DNA of 64,000 nucleotides from NCBI RefSeq assembly GCF_007097395.1, contig NZ_VKDC01000013.1:97358-161357 (forward strand). Direction: 5' to 3'. The position numbers and the translations under genes were made by a program. This stretch comes from Fulvivirga sp. M361. Its GTDB lineage: Bacteria > Bacteroidota > Bacteroidia > Cytophagales > Cyclobacteriaceae. The stretch's first letter is position 1; every line of letters starts with the position of its first letter. The notes under the pieces are model-generated. The model ran no database searches. It was not told where the DNA came from and saw only the letters and a list, made by a program, of their open reading frames with translations. Below, piece after piece: positions 1 through 9,757 of the stretch.

Positions 1-2189
1 TCCATATGCATGAATTGGATGATATAACTGCCTTTAGCCAGATCACCCAGGTCTAGTGAGGTACTGCCCTGACTTAATTCAGAAGTAAGCATTACCTTTC
101 CGGTTAAATTAATAATTTGTATTTCGCCTGGCTTGCTCGTTTTTACTGTCAGTCTTCGATCTGCCGGATTAGGGTACATGATAAAGTTTTGACCTAAATG
201 GCTTTCTATTCCGGTTACTACGTCCACTCTTTCCTGTCCCATAATGGCCGCCCGAAGGACAACAGCGCCTACACCGCCGGATTTTCCATCCGGAAAACTT
301 ACTTCAATGTCATTGCTCTCCTTGAGAAAACGGCCTGCAACTTTTATGATTTTGGTGGTGGAGTAGCCGTTGTCAGATTGTGTAATACGGTCAGCAGCGT
401 TTTCCACCGGCACGCTAAGACTGACACCATTTAAAGTAATATTGACATCTTTTGAAGCACCTGAAGGCCTGTTTAATCCTACCCTTACGATCGCATACTT
501 CGCCCTTTTATGGTCAGGTATTTGTACCGTAAACGTTTTGGAACCACTGAATTTCGTGGCAGTTTCCGCAGCGTAATGCGCTATCTCATCTACAATATCA
601 TCTTCTTGTATTGTGTTTTGGTACGTAGCAAAAAGAACGATAGACTCCTGTGCACCTATTTGAATGTCATTTACCGATGAAAGGGTAGTTTCTTCAAATA
701 CGGGCCTGAAGTCATTTCCTCTGCCAAGTCTCCTGATCTTTAGTTCTTCTATCGAATTTCCTATATCATCAATGTCAATATCTATCGTACCTTCTTCGTT
801 ACTCTGGTTATGAAAGAGCATGGTCAATGTATTACCATCTACAAAGGACATATGCTGAATGTCTGTATCGGTGGTAAAAGATTCAACCCTTCTTCCCTTT
901 ACTCCATCGAAATACCTGAAGAAATCAATCAATTTGGATTCTGCCCACTTATCACTGTTCTTATCAAAGTTTTCTTTCACCAACAGGCTTGAATAATAGT
1001 ACGGGTCCCATCGTGAAGATTCCAGGAGAATGAACGGCACCGTTTTCTTGACAATGTGAGGATGGTTCATAAATGTGAGCGTGTTGGCAATAGCGCTGTT
1101 TACCATTATGAAATTGTCGATACTTCTTTTTTCCATTTCGTGCTCAAAACCGGAACCGGGAAAGTGTTGGTCTGCCAATGCATTCAACGCATCTTCCCTG
1201 TTCTGCGGATCGGTAATATAACCTCCGTGTTCACTTCCTATAAAGCTTAATTCTTTACCAAATTTATTGTAGGTATAGGAAGCCAGCGCATCAAAAACAC
1301 CATCCAATGGCAGGCCGGAGGAAACACTACCCGTAAAATCCTTGGCGCTCTCATCCCATTTCATATAGTCATACGAGTGAAAGGAGTAGAAATCCAGCTC
1401 AAAATTAGTTGCATCAATGAAGTTGGTGATGTTACTCAACTGATCATATTCTTTCCTGTAGAAATAGGAGACAGAATAGCATGGACCGCCTATTTCGGTG
1501 GAAATACCCATTTCATCCACTTTTTGTTTAGCCGCAGTATGGAATTCTGCAAAACGCTGATCACCCCAAAATCGCCAGCCGGGCTCGTTCACTAATTCAA
1601 AGTAAGAAGGCCTTTGAAAGTCCGTATACTTATATTTTAATAAATGAGCAACAATCTCAGCCGCCGCCTCATTGTTGGTAGGATATTTTTCTTCTTCCCC
1701 ACCACTTTTGGTATATGTTTCCATGAAGTCAGGATAGGCGGAACGGCGGTCATGTGTTACTAACCCTTGCCGATTTCCGAATATGCCTTTTAAAGCGTCC
1801 AACCCATTGTCATTTGGATTCATCTTAGATTTGAAGAACGCTATGTCCATATAGCCTGGCCTTGCAGCATCTTCGCGTAGCCCGTTCCCCCACCTGGTTT
1901 CTCCATATACCAGGCCAAGCTGTCTGCCTACAGTCATTTCAAGGTCTTTGAAATAATAGTCAAAACGCGTTTGGTCTTGTATATTCCAATTGATCTCGGA
2001 AGAGCTCGCAGCCAGATTAAAGTATTTCTTTCGATCCAATTCAAGCTGACCGTTGATAGATGCGCTGACAGAGGGAGAAACATTCACCTTGATTTGCTGT
2101 TGGGCACTTGTGCTATTACCTGAAAAAATCAGGAATACTACAGCAATACCGGCTAAAACACCGACTTTTCTCATAAATATAAGTTTCAT
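1..2189 (-). CDS. GH86-like beta-agarase/beta-porphyranase with T9SS sorting domain, 3' end outside window
   Basis: The frame stays open from an ATG at 2189 to the left edge (about 729 residues), so the C-terminus is missing by a few residues. Residues 1-29 form a signal peptide ending in SAQ. The catalytic barrel has the acid/base-like motif ELVNEP (E202) and a nucleophile-like glutamate in IGSEHGG (E320). An N-terminal stretch with GRQLG and EDAARPGY resembles GH86. Two beta-rich regions follow, then a type IX secretion sorting domain beginning near the YPNP motif. GH86 enzymes are endo-acting on agarose or porphyran outside the cell. The domain plan (TIM barrel plus two beta domains) agrees, but I place the family by motif memory only. 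Another clan GH-A family is possible. The ATG at 2206 is followed by a stop, so 2189 or 2174 is the start. Confidence 0.62.
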   Translation of the reverse strand, partial: MKLIFMRKVGVLAGIAVVFLIFSGNSTSAQQQIKVNVSPSVSASINGQLELDRKKYFNLAASSSEINWNIQDQTRFDYYFKDLEMTVGRQLGLVYGETRWGNGLREDAARPGYMDIAFFKSKMNPNDNGLDALKGIFGNRQGLVTHDRRSAYPDFMETYTKSGGEEEKYPTNNEAAAEIVAHLLKYKYTDFQRPSYFELVNEPGWRFWGDQRFAEFHTAAKQKVDEMGISTEIGGPCYSVSYFYRKEYDQLSNITNFIDATNFELDFYSFHSYDYMKWDESAKDFTGSVSSGLPLDGVFDALASYTYNKFGKELSFIGSEHGGYITDPQNREDALNALADQHFPGSGFEHEMEKRSIDNFIMVNSAIANTLTFMNHPHIVKKTVPFILLESSRWDPYYYSSLLVKENFDKNSDKWAESKLIDFFRYFDGVKGRRVESFTTDTDIQHMSFVDGNTLTMLFHNQSNEEGTIDIDIDDIGNSIEELKIRRLGRGNDFRPVFEETTLSSVNDIQIGAQESIVLFATYQNTIQEDDIVDEIAHYAAETATKFSGSKTFTVQIPDHKRAKYAIVRVGLNRPSGASKDVNITLNGVSLSVPVENAADRITQSDNGYSTTKIIKVAGRFLKESNDIEVSFPDGKSGGVGAVVLRAAIMGQERVDVVTGIESHLGQNFIMYPNPADRRLTVKTSKPGEIQIINLTGKVMLTSELSQGSTSLDLGDLAKGSYIIQFMHM

Positions 2190-2706
2190 ACGTGCATACA
2201 TATCATCAGGGGGTTAATTGTAAAATTCTCAAGGAGTATAACGACATACCCAATCTAACCGGAAGATCACCGAGTTACGACCCAAAATACGTTTGATTTT
2301 ATGGATAATCACAACCCGTTCATGTTGCCCATTTCAAAATCAAAGTACGTTTAATATGCCTCTCCGGTCTCTCCCCCTGGGAACATTTGTATTCCAGTTT
2401 TGTCATTTGACTTTTGATGGGATACATTTTATACTTTTAAACCTCCTGTACAATTAGCTCAATTTTTCCTGGATACTCAATTCAATGGTTTGCTCACCTT
2501 GAACAGAATGAATGAATTGGCCCCTTCTTATGGCATATGAACGTTGATTTATGATGGTTTTCCATTCACTGATCCTATCACGGATAAGTGACTGTATTAT
2601 CTGCTTTTATCGCAGGCACGGATAGGTGGGAAGCGTTATGAAACAGCTCTTAATATGCTTAAATAATATTTTAATGATATGGTGTGCTATTCTATTATAA
2701 GCAGTT
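2190..2706. other. Intergenic region, nothing recognised
   Basis: About 517 bases between the deacetylase and the GH86-like gene. It presumably holds the promoter of the GH86-like gene. I see no RNA gene, repeat or coding-like frame. Confidence 0.5.
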
Positions 2707-3606
2707 TTACAACCCAAGTTTGTCCATTCTATCCTTTTCATACCTGCTGTCTTCCGCCGGATACCTGAGCTGCTTTTCAAATCTCCCGGAATCTTTTGCC
2801 AAAGCCCAAATCAGGCTTTCACCGGCATGTTTAGTGGCCTGGTCAAATATGGGATCATCAAATGCTTCATGGGCTGACATGATTTTCCACCCTTTGGACC
2901 TGAACATTTTAATAAGGTCATCCAGAAACAACGCTGCGGAAAGATTGTGATGTAGCAATAAAGTATGATCTATATGCCTACCTGTTAATGAGAAGGATAA
3001 ATCTTCATAATATATTGCCCGATCATACAGGTGCTGCAGGTAATAGCTTTTGAATTCATCAATATTTGCATCAGGGTTTTCTTTAAGCCTTTTTCTTAGC
3101 CTGCTATCTATGTACCAATCTGATGCATCTATTGTGACATGCCCGTTGCTGTAATGGTAGTGCTTTAAGATCTGACGAATGCTATCCACTTTGGGTGTAG
3201 AGCTTCCTTCTTTCAAATAAGGAAACCTGAATAGCTTAACGTAATTGCTATAATTTCTAATCAATGAATCCGTTTTTAGTAACTCTCTCTTGAAATCCGA
3301 GACGCTTACGTCCTCACGATTAAAATTGGGGTGAGTGTAAGTATGATTGCCGATTTTATGTCCTCTTTCATTCCAGCTGTTCAATAGATACTTTCCTTTT
3401 TCATTCACCAACCCACCTGCTTTAATGAAAAATACTGCCCGGATATCTGCTTTATCCAGTTTGTCAAGCAGCATTTCATTCCACTCTTCGAAAGTGTATC
3501 CGGGACGATCGGACGTGCTCCCATCATCGAAAGTGAAACTAATGGAGGGTTGTCCATAGGAGGCAAGTGAAATTATTAGCAGTAACACCAAAAAAATACT
3601 TCTCAT
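2707..3606 (-). CDS. NodB-homology polysaccharide deacetylase (CE4), secreted
   Basis: A 299-residue protein with an N-terminal signal peptide (about 18 residues, ending SYG-Q). The CE4 motifs are visible in order: TFDDG (metal-binding and catalytic aspartates), HTYTHPNF (the two metal-ligand histidines), RFPY, DASDW and LLLHHN. Members of this family remove N- or O-acetyl groups from glycans in a metal-dependent reaction in the periplasm or outside the cell. The substrate is unknown. It is a single gene with clear gaps on both sides. The C-terminal 50 residues (rich in R, E and D) lie beyond the usual NodB core and have no recognised domain. Confidence 0.85.
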   Translation of the reverse strand: MRSIFLVLLLIISLASYGQPSISFTFDDGSTSDRPGYTFEEWNEMLLDKLDKADIRAVFFIKAGGLVNEKGKYLLNSWNERGHKIGNHTYTHPNFNREDVSVSDFKRELLKTDSLIRNYSNYVKLFRFPYLKEGSSTPKVDSIRQILKHYHYSNGHVTIDASDWYIDSRLRKRLKENPDANIDEFKSYYLQHLYDRAIYYEDLSFSLTGRHIDHTLLLHHNLSAALFLDDLIKMFRSKGWKIMSAHEAFDDPIFDQATKHAGESLIWALAKDSGRFEKQLRYPAEDSRYEKDRMDKLGL

Positions 3607-3905
3607 AATTCAGGTGGTGAAAGGTAATTTCAGACTATGATATGTAAAATATAGATTATTTCCCGGACTTTATCTTTTATTATATTATTATGAAGCCTGA
3701 TCATTCAGCTATTTTTCAGAGGTGAAATTTTCGAGAAAAATAATTGTTGAATGCTCTGAGTATTGACATGATTATTCGCCATTTTCTTTTCAGCAATTAT
3801 CAATTGTATTGGATCCATAGACGGATAGAAGGACAACTCCCTTCCTGAGTTTTTAAGCATTTGAATTATCTCAGGTGATAATATTCTCCCCGGGATGTTC
3901 TGATT
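3607..3905. other. Intergenic region with a weak 48-codon frame
   Basis: About 300 bases. A short minus-strand frame (roughly 3713-3862) is in frame with, and downstream of, the stop of the DoxX-like gene. It reads as plausible protein but is too short to claim as a gene. Nothing else was recognised. Confidence 0.3.
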
Positions 3906-4358
3906 TCATTGCCTTACTACGGATACGTATACCCAAATAATAAATATTACTTGCAACGGAATTCTGAACCATAAATAAGAAAGACCATTTCCGTTTAATT
4001 CACCGGTTTGATAGTTTATATGTTCTATGGAAGCTTTAATATTTGCAGGTAATATCAAAATGAAAAACGCAATTAAAACCCAACCTGTAAGTAGTTTATA
4101 ACTAGGAACTAATAATCCGACCGCAAATAATATTTCGATGACACCTGTGATTAGTACAATTTCTGATTTTAGCGGTAAAAAGTCCGGGACCATTGCAGCC
4201 ATCCCTTTGGTAAAAGTAAAATGGCCTATTGCGGTAAACAAAAGCATCGAGGACATGGCAATTCTACCTGAGAGTTGGTAGTCAATCCGATGGGTTGCCA
4301 ATTTGATAATTACAATGGATAGAATAAATGTCCCGATCAAAACAAATAGTGGTTTCAT
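3906..4358 (-). CDS. DoxX/DoxD-like four-helix membrane protein
   Basis: A 150-residue protein with four hydrophobic segments (about 4-24, 33-55, 66-86 and 90-108), the size and layout of the DoxX-like family. The function is not established for this subgroup; relatives are small quinone- or redox-linked membrane proteins. It lies 58 bp downstream of the Crp/Fnr gene on the same strand, so the regulator may control it. Confidence 0.65.
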   Translation of the reverse strand: MKPLFVLIGTFILSIVIIKLATHRIDYQLSGRIAMSSMLLFTAIGHFTFTKGMAAMVPDFLPLKSEIVLITGVIEILFAVGLLVPSYKLLTGWVLIAFFILILPANIKASIEHINYQTGELNGNGLSYLWFRIPLQVIFIIWVYVSVVRQ

Positions 4359-4416
4359 TGGTCAACTTTTTTTCTCAAAAGTGAGGACTCCGCAAGATTA
4401 TTACAATGAACTCAGG

Positions 4417-4983
4417 TTAAGAAATTCGCCTGCGAATACGGCTCAATGCTTGTGGAGTAATGCCAATGTAGGAAGAGATATACTTCAAAGGAATTTGTTC
4501 AATGAGCTCGGGTCGTTCTTTGAAAAGTTTTAAGTAACGTTCCTCTGCAGATTCATTTAAAAAGGAAAGTTCTCTTTGTGATTTTTTAAGGAATAGATCT
4601 TCACTTGCTTTTCTTCCGATCAAATTGCCGACGTGAGTTTCATTATATATGATTTGAAGGTCACTGTATGTTAATCGCCATAGAGTGGTATTCGTAATGG
4701 TCTCAACGATATATGTTGAAGGTTGTTGGACCAAAAAAGAGTCGTATGCACTTACAAATGAGTTTTTAAATATAAATGCGAAGGTGAGGTCGTTTTCTTC
4801 TTTAGGTATATAAAATCGGATGATCCCTTCTTCAATGAAAGAGAGATGTCTTTCAATTTCTCCTGTATCGAGGAGTTTACATTTTTTAGCGAATTTTTGT
4901 TTTGTCAGTTTGGAAGAAAAAACTTGCCAATCACTTTCCGTTAATTCAAAAATTGCTTCAAAATTTTTTCGGATTTGTTCCAA
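4417..4983 (-). CDS. Crp/Fnr-family transcriptional regulator
   Basis: A 188-residue protein. Residues about 20-120 match a cyclic-nucleotide-binding beta-barrel (LLDTGEIERHLSFIEEG). The C-terminus has a winged-helix-like end (YISSYIGITPQALSRIRRRI), the common Bacteroidota form of small Crp/Fnr-like regulators. No cysteine cluster for an Fnr-type iron-sulfur centre is visible. It likely regulates the DoxX-like gene immediately downstream; this is from position only. Confidence 0.82.
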   Translation of the reverse strand: MEQIRKNFEAIFELTESDWQVFSSKLTKQKFAKKCKLLDTGEIERHLSFIEEGIIRFYIPKEENDLTFAFIFKNSFVSAYDSFLVQQPSTYIVETITNTTLWRLTYSDLQIIYNETHVGNLIGRKASEDLFLKKSQRELSFLNESAEERYLKLFKERPELIEQIPLKYISSYIGITPQALSRIRRRIS

Positions 4984-5276
4984 TTTTTTGTGTGTATGAC
5001 GGCTGATAGCCTATGAACCTAAATTAATGGTTTGGCCTTTTAAGGACAAGCTTTATATGTTCATGTCACTAATTTCTATTCATTAATGTTATACACAAGT
5101 TTATATAAGTACTACCATGGAGTCCTCATCCCAATTTATATTCTTTCACCCTTACCATTGGTATAGATCCTACTGCCCTTTTTCTAAGTAATTTTCTGCT
5201 GCATAAAAATGTCACTTCTAATGATGGACTTTTGTCAAGAAGCTTTATTCACCTCAGGTTTCTTTAAGCATTTCAT

Positions 5277-7457
5277 TTACTTATCTTCTTCTTTTATTTG
5301 GTCCCATTTCCAGTCAGGTTTAGTGACATCTGTCTCTACCTTTTCTGCCCGTACCCATGTCCGGAAGAAAGACCGCTTTCCTCCACTTTCTTTTTTCTCC
5401 GGTATGCCACCCTCCCTGTCCAGGTTCATGCTCATCCTTCGCTTCAGCGGCCGATCATCGGCGGTCATTTTACCATTATTCTTAACCTTTGGTATCGAAA
5501 CTTCTCCAAAACTACTATGATCACCAATATGTACTAAATTGTCAATGTCATTATTGCTCAGTACTGTTCTCTCACGTTCTATGGCACGTATCTGGTTTCT
5601 ATCGTACCTCGTATCCCCATCCTCAATATTTTCAAACACCCCTAGCCAACCCTGTGCGTCAAACCTTTCGTCATGAGGTAAATAGCTTTCGTAGCCCCAA
5701 AGATTTGTCCATCGCTTTTTCCATTTGTTATGTCCTTCTTTATACGTATCGTATTTGCTTTCATCCTGTTTCCTTAGATAAGTGTGTATATCACTTCCTT
5801 TTACTGTCCTGTGTTCCGTAGTGGGAGATGAGTGGTTGATGGTCTCATCGACGAAGGATACGTAACCATATTCTGGTACTTCTGCATACTCTATTATCCT
5901 TGGTTCGTCTATACCTTCCATTACCGATGCTCTGTCATCAAGGAACTCTCCCGGCAAACTCTTGGAAATATGGGCCATATGCTCCTCATTTTCCATGGGG
6001 TTAACAACATATTCCGGTCCCACTATCTTCTCCGTATTCAAATAATTAAGGTTTACGAATAATGTATTCCCCAATGTGTCCTTATGAAATACATTATTGA
6101 TACTTGGTCTGTTCCTGTAGTAATGGACCTCTATCACCACTTTCCACCCAGATTCGGCGATACCGCCAAAATCACTTTTTTGCAAATAGTCCAGTTGTCC
6201 TGCTTTTTCCATGGTGGACAATGTGTTGATCACGATCATTTCCTTCAGAGGGCCACCTAATAACTCATAGATCCCGCGCTTGACGGATCCCTTTCCCAGG
6301 TTAATGAACTTGCATGCATCTATTAATTCTTCAAAGCTGCCAAAGCTGCGTAATGGAGGTAATATGATGCCGCCCAGACATACCGCTGAATTATAATTTA
6401 TGTTATTCATCAAAGACATTTCATCTATTTTCATTGTCTTTGTATATATATCCTCGAGTCTGCTCTGTATTCCCTTAGCTAATTCTATATCCTGTTGACC
6501 TACTTTTGGTGCAACCATTCCTCGCAGCTCTTTGGTCGATTCTCCGTTTCGCTGGATTACCTTCTTTTGGCTTGTGTCCTTTACACTCGATAATTCTTCT
6601 TTTTGCCGTGATCCCTGATCAATCGACCCCTGCTTTGAGGCAATAGCTTTTGTCCCCATTATATCCGCTTCATTCTCTAAAGCAACATCATCATTAATAT
6701 TCACTTTGCCTTTCATCTGTAGGGTAGGTTCTACTCTACCTTGTTTTTGCTGCACCACGTGCCAGGCTTCATGAGGTAAGTGTTTTTCCTGACCTTTAGC
6801 CAAGTGAATATCTGTCCCCTGGGCGTAAGCACGGGCTTGTAATTGAGCGGGCTTATCAGAGTTGTAATGCACCTTTACGTCGTCCATCGAATGGCCGGAG
6901 AGGTTTTCAATTCCGGATTTCAAATGATCCGGTAAACCTGTTTTATTTTCTTTTTTTGGAGTGGGTGATTGGGGTAAATCGCTTTCAATTCCGGTCAACG
7001 GTTTTTTTTGCACAGTGGTTTCCTGCCTGTTTGCCCTTTCCACTAACTCTGCACCAGCATTGATCCGGACATTTTCCTCTGTTTTTTCAGTAGGTTTTGT
7101 GTGATTCTGCTTCCTTTGCACCACATTACCAGCTTCATCAGGCCAGTGTTCTGCCTGGTCAGGAGCAACGTGACTAGCTGTTGCCCATGCAAACGCACGA
7201 GCATTAAGTTCGGCGGGTTTGTCCGACGCGCCGGTGTCATTTTCTTTACGTTGAATGGTGTTCTGCCGGGACGCCAATTTCAGGGCCTGAAACTCTGGTT
7301 TCCCCGGACCACTATCTGCGGGTTCTGATTGCTTTTGAGCAGCTTCAGAATGACTGCTTTTAGACTGGAAAGAGCCCATTTTATCCTGCGTTTCCCTGGC
7401 CTGATGCATTGTAGTGCGACTTTGACTTTCCTGGTTTTTGTCTTCGTGGGTGTGCAT
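5277..7457 (-). CDS. eCIS-core (DUF4157) domain protein, putative contractile-injection or toxin-type effector
   Basis: A 726-residue protein with no signal peptide. The N-terminal 80 residues are polar and low in complexity. Residues about 174-245 form an eCIS-core/DUF4157 module with the zinc-peptidase motif HEAWH (H229, E230, H233) preceded by the typical LPDHLKSGIENLSG and DVKVHYNS stretches. A shorter, degenerate copy of the module core lies at about 81-119, where the motif has become DEAGN (107-111) and has lost both histidines. The C-terminal 450 residues match nothing I recognise and could be the effector part. Proteins with this domain are often cargo or toxins of extracellular contractile injection systems. 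No sheath, tube or baseplate gene lies in the window, so the delivery route is unknown. Confidence 0.72.
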   Translation of the reverse strand: MHTHEDKNQESQSRTTMHQARETQDKMGSFQSKSSHSEAAQKQSEPADSGPGKPEFQALKLASRQNTIQRKENDTGASDKPAELNARAFAWATASHVAPDQAEHWPDEAGNVVQRKQNHTKPTEKTEENVRINAGAELVERANRQETTVQKKPLTGIESDLPQSPTPKKENKTGLPDHLKSGIENLSGHSMDDVKVHYNSDKPAQLQARAYAQGTDIHLAKGQEKHLPHEAWHVVQQKQGRVEPTLQMKGKVNINDDVALENEADIMGTKAIASKQGSIDQGSRQKEELSSVKDTSQKKVIQRNGESTKELRGMVAPKVGQQDIELAKGIQSRLEDIYTKTMKIDEMSLMNNINYNSAVCLGGIILPPLRSFGSFEELIDACKFINLGKGSVKRGIYELLGGPLKEMIVINTLSTMEKAGQLDYLQKSDFGGIAESGWKVVIEVHYYRNRPSINNVFHKDTLGNTLFVNLNYLNTEKIVGPEYVVNPMENEEHMAHISKSLPGEFLDDRASVMEGIDEPRIIEYAEVPEYGYVSFVDETINHSSPTTEHRTVKGSDIHTYLRKQDESKYDTYKEGHNKWKKRWTNLWGYESYLPHDERFDAQGWLGVFENIEDGDTRYDRNQIRAIERERTVLSNNDIDNLVHIGDHSSFGEVSIPKVKNNGKMTADDRPLKRRMSMNLDREGGIPEKKESGGKRSFFRTWVRAEKVETDVTKPDWKWDQIKEEDK

Positions 7458-7656
7458 TGCGGACTCTTTTCGGGTGGAATTTATTGTAGAGCAGGGTACT
7501 GCTTCAATATAAATAATAAAATGAAAAATTAATAGGCTTTAGGATGGTCATTACCATTTGCCTATGAATTTTCGTGGTCTGTTACTGAAAAACGCTTAGC
7601 CCTTATCGCAATCTTAGAAGACCGCAACGCTCTGAATTAAAGAAAAGGGCTTGCTC

Positions 7657-7788
7657 ATGCTGCCTTCTTCCCGAAAAAAAGACAGATTAAAAGGAATGGA
7701 ACAACTCAATGCGTCACTACAGGAATTGGTCCGGTTTGGTCTAAAAACAGGACTGTATAAAGTCATTGTTTATAAAGAGGGAGAATGA
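7657..7788 (+). CDS. Possible 43-residue small protein
   Basis: An ATG-to-TGA frame in the 380-base gap 7458-7837. It has a basic N-terminus and an alternating hydrophobic stretch (LQELVRFGLKTGLYKVIVYK). Composition is protein-like but length is marginal, and no family is recognised. The rest of the gap holds nothing that I can name. Confidence 0.25.
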   Translation: MLPSSRKKDRLKGMEQLNASLQELVRFGLKTGLYKVIVYKEGE

Positions 7789-7837
7789 TATCAAGCTTTT
7801 TTAATGGTCGTGCAATGGCTTGGCTTATAGTTCACCA

Positions 7838-9094
7838 CTATTTACCTGATGGCCGACCATTTTTCAGTTGCTCAATTTGCTTTGTATGTGTTTCTATCTG
7901 GGTTTTGGATTTTATCAATTGGATGGCTTTTTCGTAATGGTTTATGGCTTTTTCGATGTTTATGTTGGCATACAGATAACCCAATAATTCGTGATAATAA
8001 TTACTCTCTTTCAAGTCTAGTTTTTTGGTTTCTTCAATGGCTTTTTCGCATCCGTAAACTTTGGCAAAAGCAAATGACCTGTTCAATGCAGTTACAGGCG
8101 AATATTCAATTACAATAAGTTGATTATAAAGCTGTAAAATGTGTCGCCACTTGTCCGGGTCTGTAGGTTTTGTGTGCCAATATGCGATGCCTGCCTCCAA
8201 ATGGTATTTTGAAACCTCGTTGCCCTTACAGGCATTTACCAGGTAATAATTACCTTTTTCAATCAATGCTTTATCCCATAGGTCTTGGTCTTGTTCGTCA
8301 AAAAGAATGGCTTCACCCTCACTGTTGGTTCTTGCTTCAAGACGTGAACTTTGAAAGCACATTAAAGCAAGCAATGCGTTGGCTTGCGGCGTATCAGTTA
8401 ATGGGTTTTCTGTCAGTATCAGGGATAGTCGTGTTGCTTCTGAGCAGAGTTCTTTCCTGATAAACTGACGGTTGGTTTGTGAAAAATACCCTTCGTTGAA
8501 CAACAGGTACAACGTTTTTAAAACGGTGTCCAATCGCAATTTGATTTCTGTGGCACTTAATGTTTTGATTTGAAAATTATCGTTCCGAAAATTGGTTCTG
8601 GCCCTGTGCAAACGTTTTTTAATAGTTTCGGTTTTTGTCAGGAAAGCGTTGGAAATTTCCTCTACGCTGAAACCGCAAAGGGTTTGAAGCGCCATACAGA
8701 TCTGACTTTCGGTTGAATTCGTTGGATTGCAAACTGCAAAGATCATAGCTAATTGACTGTCAATAATATACTGGTCACTGAGCTCAAAATCCTGTTCGAC
8801 TTCAATTTTATCAGATGGTATGGCTTTTTTGACTTTTGTTTCAAAAACCGAAAGATGTCTGAAGTAGTCATTAGCTTTGTTTTTTGCAACGGTATAGAGC
8901 CATGCTGATGGGTTTTTTGGAGTGCCATTAATTGCCCAGTTTTCAGATGCTTTCAGAAACGTTTCACTGGCAATATCTTCGGCAATCTCAATATGTTTTA
9001 AACCAAAATGACGGCATAACACAGCCGTCATTTTTGCATATTCCAGCCGGAACAATTGAGGTAAAAGTTCATGATATGACGATGGGCCTTCCAC
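7838..9094 (-). CDS. ECF42-type RNA polymerase sigma factor with C-terminal TPR-like domain
   Basis: A 418-residue sigma factor, much longer than a plain ECF sigma factor. The sigma-2 region (about 10-77) includes IASETFLKASENW and SAWLYTVAKNKAND. The sigma-4 region (about 115-170) includes LCGFSVEEISNAFLTKTETIKKR. From about 180 to the end is a helical TPR-like region (ALLALMCFQSSR, GYLYANINIEKAINHYEKAI). This arrangement defines the ECF41/ECF42-like group, in which the extra domain replaces an anti-sigma factor. It starts 2 bp after the stop of the DGPF protein, its usual genomic partner. Confidence 0.88.
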   Translation of the reverse strand: MEGPSSYHELLPQLFRLEYAKMTAVLCRHFGLKHIEIAEDIASETFLKASENWAINGTPKNPSAWLYTVAKNKANDYFRHLSVFETKVKKAIPSDKIEVEQDFELSDQYIIDSQLAMIFAVCNPTNSTESQICMALQTLCGFSVEEISNAFLTKTETIKKRLHRARTNFRNDNFQIKTLSATEIKLRLDTVLKTLYLLFNEGYFSQTNRQFIRKELCSEATRLSLILTENPLTDTPQANALLALMCFQSSRLEARTNSEGEAILFDEQDQDLWDKALIEKGNYYLVNACKGNEVSKYHLEAGIAYWHTKPTDPDKWRHILQLYNQLIVIEYSPVTALNRSFAFAKVYGCEKAIEETKKLDLKESNYYHELLGYLYANINIEKAINHYEKAIQLIKSKTQIETHTKQIEQLKNGRPSGK

Positions 9095-9096
9095 TA

Positions 9097-9438
9097 TTAA
9101 TCACGTTTTAAAACCTCCCGTACTTCAATGTTTCCCCCAATTTTAAAGATTGGATTCCCTTTTGCCATTTCTACAGCCTCGTCAATGGTTTCTGCTCTTA
9201 CAATGATGTAACCGCTAATAAATTCCTTGATTTCGGTATAAGGTCCGTCCGTAACCACATTGTCAGGCTTCACCGTTTTGGCGCTTTCCGGAGCGGGCAA
9301 AAGTGTGTTGCCTTTATCCACCAATTTGTTTTGTGCGGCGATGCTTCCCAGCCAATTCATCCTTTCCTGTATTTGTTCAGGAGAAGGTTGGGAATCTGAA
9401 ATGTCTGTTAATCTGAAAATTAATGCAAATTCTTTCAT
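9097..9438 (-). CDS. YCII/DGPF-domain protein, partner of the ECF42 sigma factor
   Basis: A 113-residue protein starting at MKEFALIF. A longer in-frame start at 9498 adds 20 residues that do not fit the family, so 9438 is preferred. The family motif is seen as VVTDGPYTEIKEFISGY, followed by IIVRAETIDEAVEMA. These YCII-fold proteins are repeatedly found next to ECF42-type sigma factors. Their biochemical role is unclear. It is first in a two-gene operon with the sigma factor downstream. Confidence 0.85.
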   Translation of the reverse strand: MKEFALIFRLTDISDSQPSPEQIQERMNWLGSIAAQNKLVDKGNTLLPAPESAKTVKPDNVVTDGPYTEIKEFISGYIIVRAETIDEAVEMAKGNPIFKIGGNIEVREVLKRD

Positions 9439-9757
9439 TTTGATAACTTTTAATGTTCGCTCTATGGACGATTGACCTCTGGAAAAGGGGACACTCATTA
9501 ACCGTTTTTCCGGATTGTGTTATGTTAAAATAGAGGACATTGGTCTATATGAGGATGGTAGTCGTTCACAGGTTTTATTTCCTTTAAGTTACAAGGAATT
9601 TGAAGTAGTTTATCCACTGTGGATTTGCCATGATCTTTGCTATTACTTTTATTTAATACTACCAACCGGCCTTATCATTTGTCTAATTTCACTTCTTTTA
9701 ATTCGATGCTTTTTTATTGGATTAAGCTCCTGCCGGAATAAGTTAGTATTGGGAGTA
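9439..9757. other. Intergenic region, nothing recognised
   Basis: About 319 bases, AT-rich, between the DUF2914 gene and the DGPF/sigma operon. It likely contains the promoter of the DGPF gene, but I see no clear element. Confidence 0.4.

Noticed and set aside
3713..3862. A 48-codon minus-strand frame after the DoxX-like gene
   Set aside because: It is in frame with the DoxX stop and reads as plausible protein, but is too short and has no recognised family. Mentioned only as a possible remnant.
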